In this document: positions 36,076-45,622 of the stretch, piece after piece
How positions within the stretch are numbered: position 1 is the first letter of the stretch
Layout: each line of letters begins with the position of its first letter
DNA from: Rhodospirillaceae bacterium
GTDB lineage: Bacteria; Pseudomonadota; Alphaproteobacteria; Thalassobaculales; Thalassobaculaceae
Length of the DNA: 64,000 bases
Assembly: GCA_018401495.1 (NCBI GenBank)
Contig: JAGYJX010000020.1
Coordinates: 1 to 64,000 of the forward strand
Reading direction: 5' to 3'
Position numbers and translations under genes: made by a program
Notes under the pieces: model-generated
Told to the model about the DNA's origin: nothing
What the model saw: only the letters and a program-made list of their open reading frames with translations
Database searches by the model: none

Positions 36076-39000
36076 TCAGTGGAAGTTCCGGCCCTTCGGC
36101 AGCACCCGCACGTCGCGAGGATGCTGGCGGGGGTTGCGAGGATCCGGGCGGAAGCCTGGCGACCGGGGCCGGTCGGGTTCGGCGAGGGCGTCGAACAATT
36201 CGGCGCTGGCGTCCTCGAAGCGTCGGGCGACGACGTGGATCACCCCCTGCTCCTTCTGCAGCATCCCATCGACCACCACCAGGCGGGCCGACAGCACGGC
36301 CCGCCGCCATTCCTCGAACACCCGCGGCCAGACGATGACGTTGGCGATGCCGGTCTCGTCCTCCAGGGTCATGAAGATCACCCCGCTGGCCGTGCCCGGC
36401 CGCTGGCGGACCAGCACCAGGCCGGCGACCCGCACCGGTCGGTTCGCCGGGCGTTCGGCGAGGCTGGCGGCCGCCACCACCCGCCGCGCCGCCAGCCGGT
36501 CGCGCAGGAACGACACCGGGTGTGCCTTCAGGGACAGGCGCAGGGTGCGGTAGTCCTCGACCACGTGCTCGCCCAGCGGCATCGCCGGCAGGGTGACCTC
36601 GGCCTCGTCCTGGAACGGCACCCGCACAGAGTCGTCGTCGGTGTCGGCGGCGGCGGCGAACAGCGGCAAATCCTCGACCGCGGTGCGGCCGCCCTGCGCG
36701 CCGCCCAGGCTCTGCACCGCCCACAGCGCGGCGCGGCGGTCGAGGCCGATCGAGCGGAAGGCGTCGGCGCGCGCCAGGTGGGCGAGGGCGTGCACCGGCA
36801 GGCGGGTGCGGAAGTAGACGTCGCGCACGCTGTCGAAGCCGCGCTCCCGCAGCGCCACCAGGCGCCGGGCGACGGCCTCGCCGAAGCCGTCCACCGCCCG
36901 CAGCCCGAGGCGCAACGCGAACCGTCCGCCGCCCTCGGGGGTGTGGGCGCGGCGCTCCGCGGCCGGCTCCAGACGATGGTCCCAGGCGCTGTGGTTGACG
37001 TCCACCGGCCGGACCTCGCCGCCGTGTTCGCGGAAGTCGCGGACCAGGGTGGAGGTGGAGTAGAAGCCCATCGGCTGGGCGTTCAGGATCGCGCAGGCGA
37101 ACACGTCGGGATAGTGGCATTTCAGCCAGGACGAGGCGTAGGCCAGCAGGGCGAAGCTGGCCGAATGGCTCTCTGGAAAGCCGTACTCGCTGAAGCCCTC
37201 GATCTGCCGGAAGCAGGCCTCGGCGAAGTCCGCCGGGTAGCCGTTGCCGGTCATGCCGGCGATGAAGCGGTCGCGGAAGTTGCCGATCTCGCCGGTGCGC
37301 CGGAACGCCGCCATCGCCCGGCGCAGGCTGTCGGCCTCGGACGGCGAGAACCCGGCGCCGACGATGGCGATCTTCATGGCCTGTTCCTGGAACAGCGGCA
37401 CGCCCAGCGTCTTGCGCAGCACCGCGTCCAGTTCCGGGGACAGGATCCTGGACCGGCTCCAGGCCCTGCCGGCGCCGCAGGTAGGGATGCACCATGTCGC
37501 CCTGGATCGGGCCCGGCCGCACGATCGCGACCTCGATCACCAGGTCGTAGAAGCAGGCCGGCCGCAGCCGCGGCAGCATCGACATCTGCGCCCGGCTCTC
37601 GATCTGGAAGACGCCGACGGTGTCGGCCTTCTGGATCATCGCGTAGACCCGCGGGTCCTCGCGCGGCACGGTGGCCAGGGTGACGTCCCGGCGGTAATGG
37701 TCGCGCAGCAGCTCGAAGCCCTTGCGCAGGCAGGTCAGCATCCCGAGCGCCAGCACATCGATCTTCAGGATCCCGAGCTCGTCGAGATCGTCCTTGTCCC
37801 ACTCCACCATGGTGCGGTCCGGCATTGCCCCGTTGGCGATCGGGACCAGCTCCTCCAGCGGGCCGCGGGTGACGACGAATCCGCCGACGTGCTGGGAGAG
37901 GTGGCGGGGAAAGCCGATCAGCTCGGCGGTCAGCCGCATGGCCTGGGCCAGCCGGGGGTCGGTCGGGTCGAGACCGGCCTCGACGACCCGCGCCCGGTCG
38001 ACGCCGTCCGAGGAATACCCCCACACCATCCCGGCCAGCGCCCCGACCACGTCGGGCGACAGCCCCATGGCCTTGCCGACCTCGCGGACGGCGCTGCGGG
38101 TGCGGTAGGAGATCACGGTGGCGGCCAGCCCGGCCCGGTGCCGGCCGTACTTGGCGTAGACGTACTGGATGACCTCCTCGCGGCGCTCGTGCTCGAAATC
38201 CACGTCGATGTCGGGCGGCTCGTCGCGGTCCTCGGAGATGAAGCGCTCGAACAGCAGGTCGATCTCGGTCGGGTCGACGGCGGTGACGCCGAGGCAGAAG
38301 CAGACCACCGAGTTGGCGGCGGAGCCGCGGCCCTGGCACAGGATCGGCGGAGCGAGCGAGCGTGCGAACCGCACGATGTCGTGCACCGTCAGGAAGTACG
38401 GCGCGTAGCCCTTGGACGCGATCAGCCGCAGCTCGCGCTCGATCGTGGCGCGCAGCGCGGCACTCAGCCCGGGCAGGCGCTCGGCGGCACCCTCCCAGGT
38501 CAGCCGCTCCAGCTCCCGCTGCGGGGTGAGGCTCGCCCCGCTCGGCTCGTCCGGGTACTCGTAGGACAACTCGTCGAGCGAGAACCGGCAGCGATCGGCC
38601 AGTTCCAGGGTGCGCGCGACGGCGTCCTCGTGGCCGGCGAACAGCCGCCGCATCTCGGCTTCCGGCTTCAGGTGCCGCTCGGCGTTGATCTCCAGCCGGA
38701 ACCCCGCCGTGTCGATGGTGCAGCGCTCGCGGATGCAGGTCAGCACGTCCTGCAGCGGCCGGCGCGCCGGCGTGTGGTACAGCGCGTCGGTGGTGGCGAC
38801 GAGCGGCGTCCGGTGGGTCTGCGACAGCGCCCGCAGCCGGGCCAGGCGGGGACGGTCGGCGCCGCGCCGCGGCAGCGGTGGCGGCCAGGTACACCGACCC
38901 CGGGAAGCCGGCGGCCAGGCGGGCGAGGCCGGCGGCGACGGCGTCGGCCCCGTCATAGGGCGGCATGACGACGAACAGCTGGCCGTCGCCGAACGCCAGG

Positions 39001-39335
39001 ACGTCGTCGAGCGCCAGGAGGCAGCGGCCCTTGGGGGCGCGGCGGTTGCCCAGGGTCAGCAGCCGGGTCAGCCGCCCGTAGGCCGGGCGGTCGGTCGGGA
39101 AGCACAGGGTCTCGAAGCCGTCCTCGAGCACCAGGCGGGTCCCGACCACCAGCCGGACGCCCTGCTTGCGGGCGGCGGCGTGGGCGCGCACCACCCCGGC
39201 CAGGGTGTTGCGGTCGGCGATGCCGATGGCGGCCAGCCCGAGCCGGGCGGCGGTGGCGACCAGTTCCCACGGGTGCGAGGCGCCGCGCAGGAAGCTGAAG
39301 TTGCTGGCGGCCGCCAGCTCGGCGAAGCCGGTCAC
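36076..39335 (-). CDS. dnaE2: Error-prone DNA polymerase DnaE2 (two frameshifts)
   Basis: This C-family polymerase performs SOS-induced translesion synthesis with ImuB. From GTG at 39335 the PHP domain reads FAELAAASNFSFLRGASHPW. The polymerase core has SKGYAPYFLTVHDIVRFARS, CQGRGSAANSVVCFCLGVT and the catalytic EPPDIDVDFEHERREEVIQY. The C-terminus has an OB fold (RPVRVAGLVLVRQRPGTASG). Breaks lie near 38870-38885 (PHP end) and 37440-37450 (after RRRQGLEPVQDP), each repairable by one or two bases. Corrected length is about 1085 residues, normal for DnaE2. It is the last gene of the imuA-imuB-dnaE2 unit, separated from imuB by a repeat array. Confidence 0.93.
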
Positions 39336-39371
39336 GGCGCCGCCGCCGAGCTGCGGGCAGGGCCCCCGAGG

Positions 39372-39432
39372 CGGCGGGTGGGTCCCGGATCCGTGCCGCC
39401 TGCGGCGGCCCGCTCCGGGATGACGGCAGGGG
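39372..39432. repeat. Dispersed intergenic repeat, copy 4 (reverse)
   Basis: GGCGGGTGGGTCCCGGATCC at the left and CTCCGGGATGACGGCAGGGG at the right. It has the reverse-form ends with its own centre (GTGCCGCCTGCGGCGG). Confidence 0.75.
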
Positions 39433-39475
39433 AGGGAGGGCCGCCAGGCGCCCTGCCGGCACGCCCTCGCCCCCC

Positions 39476-39524
39476 TCGTCGTCATCCCGGACGCCGCGCA
39501 GCGGTGACCCGGGACCCACCCGCC
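39476..39524. repeat. Dispersed intergenic repeat, copy 5 (forward)
   Basis: CGTCGTCATCCCGGACGCCG to GACCCGGGACCCACCCGCCG; differs from copy 3 by about one base in the core. Confidence 0.8.
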
Positions 39525-39562
39525 GCCCCGTCGGGGCCGCCACCGGCGAGCCGCCGTCGCGC

Positions 39563-39617
39563 CGTGGGTCCCGGATCCGTTCCGCCGGGGGCGGGTCGGT
39601 CCGGGATGACGACAGGG
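39563..39617. repeat. Dispersed intergenic repeat, copy 6 (reverse)
   Basis: CGTGGGTCCCGGATCCGTTC at the left and CGGTCCGGGATGACGACAGG at the right. Nearly identical to copy 2 at 6445-6501, including the centre. Confidence 0.8.
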
Positions 39618-39702
39618 AGAGGGAGGCGCGAGCGCCGACTCGATGACGACCAGGAGAGTGAGGGGCCGCCAGGCGCCCTGCCGGCACGCCTCCGCCCACC
39701 CC

Positions 39703-39754
39703 TCGTCGTCATCCCGGGCGCCGCGCCGCGGTGACCCGGGACCCACCCGCCGCT
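39703..39754. repeat. Dispersed intergenic repeat, copy 7 (forward)
   Basis: TCGTCGTCATCCCGGGCGCC to GACCCGGGACCCACCCGCCG. It matches copy 3 apart from one base in the centre and lies just downstream of the imuB stop. Confidence 0.8.
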
Positions 39755-39766
39755 CCGCCGGCGCCG

Positions 39767-41400
39767 TCACGCGAACACCCCGTGCAGGAACCATCGCGGC
39801 GCGTCGCCCGGACGGTCGTACAACCCCTCGCGGAACAGCCAGAAACGCCGGCCGTCGGTATCCTCGACCCGGTAGTAGTCGCGGGTCAGCCGGCCGGTGG
39901 CGTCGCCCGGCCGCCACCACTCCGGCGCCAGCCGCTCCGGCCCGTCCGCCCGGGCCACCCGGTGGGCGACGCGGCGCCATTCGAACAGCACGGGCGGTCC
40001 GTCCGGCACCTCGGCCAGCACCGTGACCGGGTCGGGCGGCGCCGTCAGCAGCAGCGGCCGGCCGATATGACCGCCGCCCTGGGCCGCCCGCAGATGCGCC
40101 GCCCAGTCATGGCGCCGCTCCGGCTCCAGGACCGGCACCGCCCGCGCCGCCCGCTCCGGGATGGCGCTGGCCGCCGGGGCGAAGCGCACCACCCGGTCGA
40201 ACCCGAAGCGGTTGCCGAAGCGGTCGAGCAGGCGGGCGACATCGTCCGCGAGCGCGGCGCCGGCATCGGCGGCGGGCATCCCGAGACCGTCCTGGCGGGC
40301 CACCGCCGTCTCGACGGCGAGGGCGCCGAGGACCGCCAGTTCAATGGCGGAGCCCGGATCGCCGGCCTCGCCGCCGAGGCCGTCCAGCCGCTCGCCGAGG
40401 CGTTCGCGGAACAGCCGGACGATGTGGTCGGCGCGCCGGCACAGGCGGCTGGTCCGGACGGTCACCGCCGCGACCCGGCCATCGACCCGCCAGAGCCGCA
40501 GGTCCAGCCGGCGGGCGCCGACGCCGGCTCCGGCGAGCCGCAGGGCCAGCGCCTCGGCCAGCGCCGCCACCGCGCGCTCGACGTCGGCGGTCAGCACGAT
40601 CGGATCCGCGAAGCCGAGCCGCGCCTCGTGCAGCGCCGGCGGCAGCAGGCCGTGGATGGTCTCCGGCCGACGGCCGAGCGCCTGGTCGAGGCGCTCGACC
40701 GGGCCGGGACCGTAGCGGGCCGTGAGCGGCGCCGCCGGCTTGTCCAGCAGGTCGCGCACCCGCTTCAGGCCAACCTGCGCCAGGGCGTCGACGGTGGCGG
40801 CCTCCAGCCGCAGGGCGGCGATCGGCAGCGGTGCGAGAAACCCCGCAAGCGTGTCGGCCGCCACGACCGTGACGGCCCCGGGGCGTGCCGCGACGCCGCC
40901 CAGGCCGCCCCCACGGTCGGCGCGGCCGCCAGCCGGGCGCTCAGGGCGAAGCCGGACAGCCGGGCGTGCAGGTCCCCGAGCAGGGCGGTCTCGCCGCCGA
41001 ACAGGTGCGCGCAGCCGGTGATGTCGAGGGCGATCCCGTCCGGCCCGTCGACGGCGGTCCAGGGGCTGTAGCGGCCGCACCAGAGCGCCAGGCGGTGCAA
41101 GCCCGCGGCATCGCCCTCGGGGTCGGCTGCGGCCACCGCCAGCGCCGGGCACAGCGCCCGGGCGTCGGCCAGCGGCAGGCCGGCCGCGAGGCCCGCCCGC
41201 TCGGCCGCCGCGTTCACGGCGGTCAGCCGCTGGCCGTGCCGGGACGCGGCGGTGAGGGCCAGCGGGGCGGCCTCAGGCGATCCGCCGGTGGTGCAGGTCC
41301 CGGTGCCGATCCCCGGGCAGGGCTGGGCGGACGAGGGCCGGCCGCGCCACCGGCGCTCGATCGGCCAACGGGGCAGCCAGATGGAAACGAACCGTCTCAT
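39767..41400 (-). CDS. imuB: ImuB, Y-family polymerase-like mutasome subunit (frameshifted)
   Basis: ImuB links the beta clamp, ImuA and DnaE2 in SOS mutagenesis. It is a Y-family fold without polymerase activity. The start RRFVSIWLPRWPIERRWRG lacks the catalytic Asp expected near the N-terminus of active Y polymerases, as usual for ImuB. It also has LALWCGRYSPWTAVDGPDGI and the helix-hairpin-helix LAQVGLKRVRDLLDKPAAPL. A one-base deletion near 40875-40884 separates AASRHAPG from VTVVAADTLAGFLAPLPIA. The C-terminus YYRVEDTDGRRFWLFREGLY is typical. Corrected length is about 544 residues. The start overlaps the end of imuA by about 128 bp. Confidence 0.9.
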
Positions 41401-42134
41401 GATCCCACTCGACCAGCCAGTCGTGCGGCCGGCCCCTTTTGCAGCGCAGCAGGTCGACCCGCCAGCGCGGCAGGCCGAGGCCGGGCATGGCGTGCCCGGG
41501 GTGCCGGACCGGGACGCTCGGCCGGGCGGCGATCGACCAGCGGGTGGCGGCGGCGGTGGCGCCGCCACCCGCGTCCCCGATGCGCAGGACGAGCGCCGTG
41601 GCGCCACTCTCGGCGGCGCGCAGGGACAGCCGGCGGCTGGCCGTGAAGTCGTAGTGCCGGTGGTCGCGGGCCAGGACGCCGATGGCGGCGGCGAAGCCGG
41701 CGCCGGTCAGGCTCTCCTCCAGCGCCCACAGCACGTCGCGCGCGCTCCGCCCGCGCAGGTGGATCAGGCGGCCCGGGATCGAACCCGGCGGCCGACAGGC
41801 CCGGGGCGTAGGCGGCGCCGTGGCGGCCGGGATCGTGGGTCGTCGTCCACAGCACCGGACCCGGACGGCTGAGCGCGATGCGCGCCAGCAGGCCGAGCGC
41901 GAAGCCGAGGGCGGCGGCGGCGTCGCCTTCGGCCGCCGGCACCACCTCGTGCACCACACCGAGTTCCAGGCCACCCTCGGGCAGGGCGGCGTCCAGGTCG
42001 GCGTCACCGAGCGAGACGGTCGTTGGCGGTGCGCGCCGGACCGGAGCCCAGCGATCGAGGCCGGCCAGGCGGCGTGCCGGGTCCGGAGGGGCCGGATGAT
42101 CCGGCAGCGGTGGGCTGCGGCGTTGAAAGTTCAT
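41273..42134 (-). CDS. imuA: ImuA, RecA-like SOS mutagenesis protein (frameshifted)
   Basis: This SOS-induced cytosolic protein (SulA/RecA-like fold) works with ImuB and DnaE2. It starts at ATG 42134 and reads DADLDAALPEGGLELGVVHE, then ALGFALGLLARIALSRPGPV. An extra G near 41770-41776 breaks the frame. The second frame reads GRLIHLRGRSARDVLWALEE and RHYDFTASRRLSLRAAESGA. The DNA/partner-binding tail ends in the imuB start region at 41273. Corrected length is about 286 residues. A perfect LexA box lies 90 bp upstream. Confidence 0.88.
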
Positions 42135-42223
42135 GATTTGTTCCAAAACAAGACCGGGATACCCGACGCGAATCCCGCCCGAGGGAAATGATCGGGCGGC
42201 TGGCGTTGGCGGAGTCATGGTGA

Positions 42224-42238
42224 GAACAAAAACAGAAC
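42224..42238 (-). promoter_or_regulatory. LexA box (SOS operator) of imuA-imuB-dnaE2
   Basis: On the minus strand the site reads GTTCTGTTTTTGTTC, a perfect match to the alphaproteobacterial LexA box GTTC-N7-GTTC. It is in an AT-rich promoter region facing imuA. Confidence 0.9.
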
Positions 42239-42344
42239 ATTTCAAGGAAAAAGCCAGTGGTGCGAAGGTTAGCCATATGTAGTGATTGGTCAAATTATAG
42301 ACCGCAATGGCTTGATGCGATCCGCGGGACGACCCCAACGCGAA

Positions 42345-42370
42345 ACGGCCGTCCCCGGGGGGACGGCCGT
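42345..42370 (-). terminator. Intrinsic terminator of the outer-membrane protein gene
   Basis: ACGGCCGTCC (42345-42354) pairs with GGACGGCCGT (42361-42370). On the minus strand the stem is followed by TTT. It lies 27 bp after the stop of the 42397 gene. Confidence 0.75.
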
Positions 42371-42396
42371 CAGACGGTCACCGATGATGACGGAAT

Positions 42397-43665
42397 CTAC
42401 AGTCCGTAGCGCAGTCGCAGCAGCACCACGTCCCGGGTGAAGTCCGCTCCCGGCACGCTGCTGTCCCGCTCGTCCCGGGTGGCGGTGGCCGACAGGGTCA
42501 CGCCCTGGGTCACGAAGTAGTCGGCGCCGACGCCGGCGGTGTAACGGTCGTCCTCGCGGCTGGTGCCCTCGAACTCGCTCTGCAGGTAGCCGAGCTTGGC
42601 CGAGACGATGAGGTTGCGCAACAGTTCATGGTCGACCTCGAGCTGGCCGAGCGTATCGAACCGTCCCGACGCCCCGTTCACCGTGGTGGCCTGGACCTCG
42701 CGGTCGAGTGTGGCGGTCACCGTGGTCAGTCGGGTGGCGTTCCAGATCGCCCGCACGCCGGTCGCGAGGCCCTCGGACGTCGAGAGCCTCGGGTCGTCGT
42801 ACTCCAGCGAGAGATAACCGATGCTGGCCTGCAAGGTCAGCAGCCCGGTCAGGTTGGTGGAGACACCGCCGTCGACCCGATAGCCTTCAGCGTCGCGCTT
42901 CAGCCCGTTGCGGTCGGTGCTGTTGTCGTAGGTCCACTGGATCAGCGCGCCGCGGGTGAACAGCTCGGTGTCCGGCGAGACGTCGTAGGACAGCCGGACC
43001 GCCTGCTCGGTCTCGACCCGGTCGCGGTCGCCGTTGTCGATCGAGCCGCCGACAGAGTCGGTGTCCTCGTAGCTGAAATCGCGCGCAATGAGCTCGACGC
43101 CCGCACCGAGGCGATTGAAGCGGTGCACGTATCCGAGCTTGGCCTCGCCGCGGTAGTAGATCGTCGGCTCGGTGCCGTTGACGTCATCCGGCGAACTGCG
43201 GTCCTCGTGCAAGCGGGTGAAGCTGGCGCTCCCCTGCACATTGCCGTCGGCGATCACGTCGTAGTTGCCGCCGACCGATACCGACCCGTCCACGAAGTTC
43301 TCGTCCGTTTCGGACGCGTAGAGGCCGAGATTGGCGTTTACGCCGGCGTTCCAGCCGCCCCGGGTGCCGATCGACTGCACCCTCACCCCCGGCGTGACGT
43401 AGGTGATGAAGTCACCGGTCTCATTGTTCTCGGTGGCGAAGACGTTGCTGTCGTACGCCCCGGTCAGCGCGATCGACGGGTAGATGAATATGTTGCCCTG
43501 CCGGAAGCCGACCGGGTCGAATTCCGGTCGTTGGCGCTCCTTCACCGGGAGGTCTTCCATCCGGCCCGCGTTCTGTGCCTGCGCCGGGACGACAGTCGCA
43601 ACCAGAAGGCAAGCGGACATCGCGACCGGCAACAGCAATCCCGACCGGGCGATCTTTTCATTCAT
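42397..43665 (-). CDS. Outer-membrane beta-barrel protein of the exopolysaccharide locus
   Basis: This 422-residue protein has a signal peptide over about residues 1-30 (AQA-Q). The mature part consists of alternating amphipathic strands, for example IYPSIALTGAYDSNVFATEN, and ends in the aromatic-terminal strand RDVVLLRLRYGL, near the usual end of barrel proteins. It resembles outer membrane beta-barrel (BBP2/capsular polysaccharide) proteins found beside polysaccharide export genes. It is divergent from the glycosyltransferase arm across a 693-bp gap. Role in export or polymer anchoring is inferred from position. Confidence 0.8.
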   Translation of the reverse strand: MNEKIARSGLLLPVAMSACLLVATVVPAQAQNAGRMEDLPVKERQRPEFDPVGFRQGNIFIYPSIALTGAYDSNVFATENNETGDFITYVTPGVRVQSIGTRGGWNAGVNANLGLYASETDENFVDGSVSVGGNYDVIADGNVQGSASFTRLHEDRSSPDDVNGTEPTIYYRGEAKLGYVHRFNRLGAGVELIARDFSYEDTDSVGGSIDNGDRDRVETEQAVRLSYDVSPDTELFTRGALIQWTYDNSTDRNGLKRDAEGYRVDGGVSTNLTGLLTLQASIGYLSLEYDDPRLSTSEGLATGVRAIWNATRLTTVTATLDREVQATTVNGASGRFDTLGQLEVDHELLRNLIVSAKLGYLQSEFEGTSREDDRYTAGVGADYFVTQGVTLSATATRDERDSSVPGADFTRDVVLLRLRYGL

Positions 43666-44358
43666 AGCCGACGCTCCATCACGACTTCGACAAGAAGGTG
43701 CCCTGAAACCGGCAGGCATGCAACGCGAGGGCGCGCGGTCACACTCCACAATTCCCGCACACTCCACATTCCCGTTCCGGCAACGCCGTTTCGGCGGTCG
43801 CTGCCCTATCGTGCCACGGTCCCTGGCACGCCGTGCCACGGATTGGTCCGGATCAGCCGACCACAACCAGGCGAATACCCGTCGCGCGCGTCGGCAACCC
43901 CCTGTTGGACAATCACAAAGTCAGCGCGAAAATCAAGGGAAATCCATGCGTTCCGGCGAATGCCCGGGCGGTTTTTCGCGAGCCTGTTGCGGTCGTGCAC
44001 CGCTGTTGCCGATCGTGTCCCCGGGAGTTGGGTGCACGGACGACTGGTCGAAACCACTCACACGGACTGACCCGGGCCGCTCGCCTCGATGACCGGGGAC
44101 GGCTTCGCGACCGCCCCGCGGGGGGCGGAGCCAAGGCTCGTGGCGTCGAAAGGCGGTGCCTCGGCGCAGTGCCGGGCTGGTATTCCCGAATCACTCGCCG
44201 GGCCACGACCGACCACAGCTTGATCACTGGCTGACGGCCCGCAACCACCGCTAACTATTCGGAGTTTGCCAGGGATGGACGTCGCGGCTTCTCGCGGCGT
44301 CGGGCCAAAGACACCACGGTACCCTACTGGCGGGGGCGCCCGAACAAGTGAGAGCACC
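43666..44358. other. 693-bp intergenic regulatory region of the exopolysaccharide locus
   Basis: No coding frame is convincing. Visible structure includes a tandem repeat CACACTCCACAATTCCCG (43741-43758) / CACACTCCACATTCCCG (43759-43775) and a direct repeat CGTGCCACGG (43810-43819 and 43832-43841) with an inverted GGCACG between. The composition is less GC-biased than that of the genes. It must contain promoters for the barrel protein and for the plus-strand glycosyltransferase arm. Confidence 0.6.
43741..43775. repeat. Tandem 18/17-bp repeat upstream of the exopolysaccharide genes
   Basis: Two head-to-tail copies of CACACTCCACA(A)TTCCCG differ by one base. They lie 76 bp upstream of the barrel-protein start and could be a regulator-binding array. 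Confidence 0.7.
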
Positions 44359-45581
44359 ATGTCGTTGTCAGACGCCTACTCGTCCGGCGCGAGCGTGGAC
44401 TATGATCGCGCCAAGCAGACCACGCCGATCATTGCCCCTCGGCCCCACACTACGCCGCTTCGCATCGCCATCACCAGCGTGTTCGGCGATCCGCTGGAAG
44501 CCGCGACCTGGTCCGGGGCTCCGAGCAACCTGGCACAGAAGCTGCGCGACCTCGGAGCCGAGGTGGCCGGCGTTCATCCCCGCATGCCGCGCCACCACGC
44601 GATGTGGAGCGCCTGGCGCCATCTTGTCCTCACGGGCGGTCGCTCGCTCAAATGGGAATCGGTCATGCGCGACCCGGATGTGCGGCTGTCGCGGGCGGTC
44701 ACGGTCGCGCAGGCGGTGCGCGACCTGGGCGTGGACCGGGTCCTGCATACCGGCACCCTGGATCTGCCGGCTCCGTCCAGCGAGGACGGCGTCAGCCACT
44801 ACCTGTACTGCGACCATACCTGGGACCTGGCGGTGCGGTACCGCCCGGAGCGCAACTATCGGGATTCGCGCGGGGTGCAGCGCTACGAGGAGATGGAGCG
44901 GCGGGCCTACGCCTCGACGCGGCACATCTTCACCTTCGGGCGGTACGTCCGCGACAACCTGATCGAGCACTACGGGGTGGCGCCCGAGCGCGTGACCGCC
45001 GTCGGCTCGGGCATGGGCCGCATCCGGCCGCATCACGGACCGAAGGACTACGTCCACGGCCCGCTGATGTTCATCGCCAAGCACCTGTTCGCCGAGAAGG
45101 GCGGACCGCTGGCCATCAAGGCCTTCCGGCTGGCGCGCCGGCGTCGTCCCCGACCTTCGCCTGGTGGTGGTCGGCAACGACCGCTGGCGGTCGATGATCG
45201 GCGACGAGCCCGGCGTGCACGTGGTCGGGCACCTGCCCTGGGCCTCCCTCGAGGCGCTGATCCACTCGGCCTCGCTGCTGGTGCAGCCGATGCTGAACGA
45301 CCCCTGGGGCCAGGTCTACCTGGAGGCGCATGGCGTCGCGGACGCCGGTCCTCGGGCTCGACCGCAACGGGCTGCCGGAGATCACCGAGAACGGCCGGCA
45401 CGGATTTCTCGTCCCCGACGCCGATCCCTCGCTCGTCGCCGAGGCCATCCTCGACGCGGTCGACGATCCGGACCGGCTGGACCGGATGGGACGCAGCGGC
45501 CAGCAGCATGTCCTCGACAACTACTCCTGGGACCGGGTGGCCCGCGCCGTCACCGACGTGCTTGGCCGCGAGCGCCCGTGA
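44359..45581 (+). CDS. Family 4-type glycosyltransferase (two frameshifts)
   Basis: This cytosolic GT-B enzyme starts at ATG 44359. The N-terminal domain reads PLRIAITSVFGDPLEAATWS, then SNLAQKLRDLGAEVAGVHPR. A conserved VTAVGSGMGRIRPHHG precedes the nucleotide-sugar domain LMFIAKHLFAEKGGPLAIKA. Breaks near 45140-45146 and 45326-45330 split it. The last frame carries RTPVLGLDRNGLPEITENGR and VAEAILDAVDDPDRLDRMG, with the EX7E-like acidic pair region. Corrected length is about 407 residues. It is first in the plus-strand arm, 41 bp before gmd. Donor and acceptor are unknown. Confidence 0.8.
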
Positions 45582-45622
45582 CACCCAGGGCACGCCCCCT
45601 TTCATTCAACGGAGACGCTGAC

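Larger units (their letters stand above)
39336..39766. other. 431-bp repeat array between imuB and dnaE2
   Basis: No gene is seen. The gap holds four copies of the dispersed repeat in alternating orientation (39372-39432 reverse, 39476-39524 forward, 39563-39617 reverse, 39703-39754 forward). Shared flanks such as CCGCCAGGCGCCCTGCCGGC precede both forward copies. The array interrupts an otherwise compact SOS operon. Confidence 0.75.

Noticed and set aside
41766..41792. tRNA T-arm-like motif (CCGGGTTCGATCCCGG on the minus strand)
   Set aside because: It lies within the imuA coding sequence and there is no acceptor stem, D-arm or anticodon arm around it.
43810..43841. Possible sigma-54 promoter (TGGCAC in the direct-repeat region)
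   Set aside because: The -12 GC element is not at the required spacing, so the -24/-12 pattern fails.
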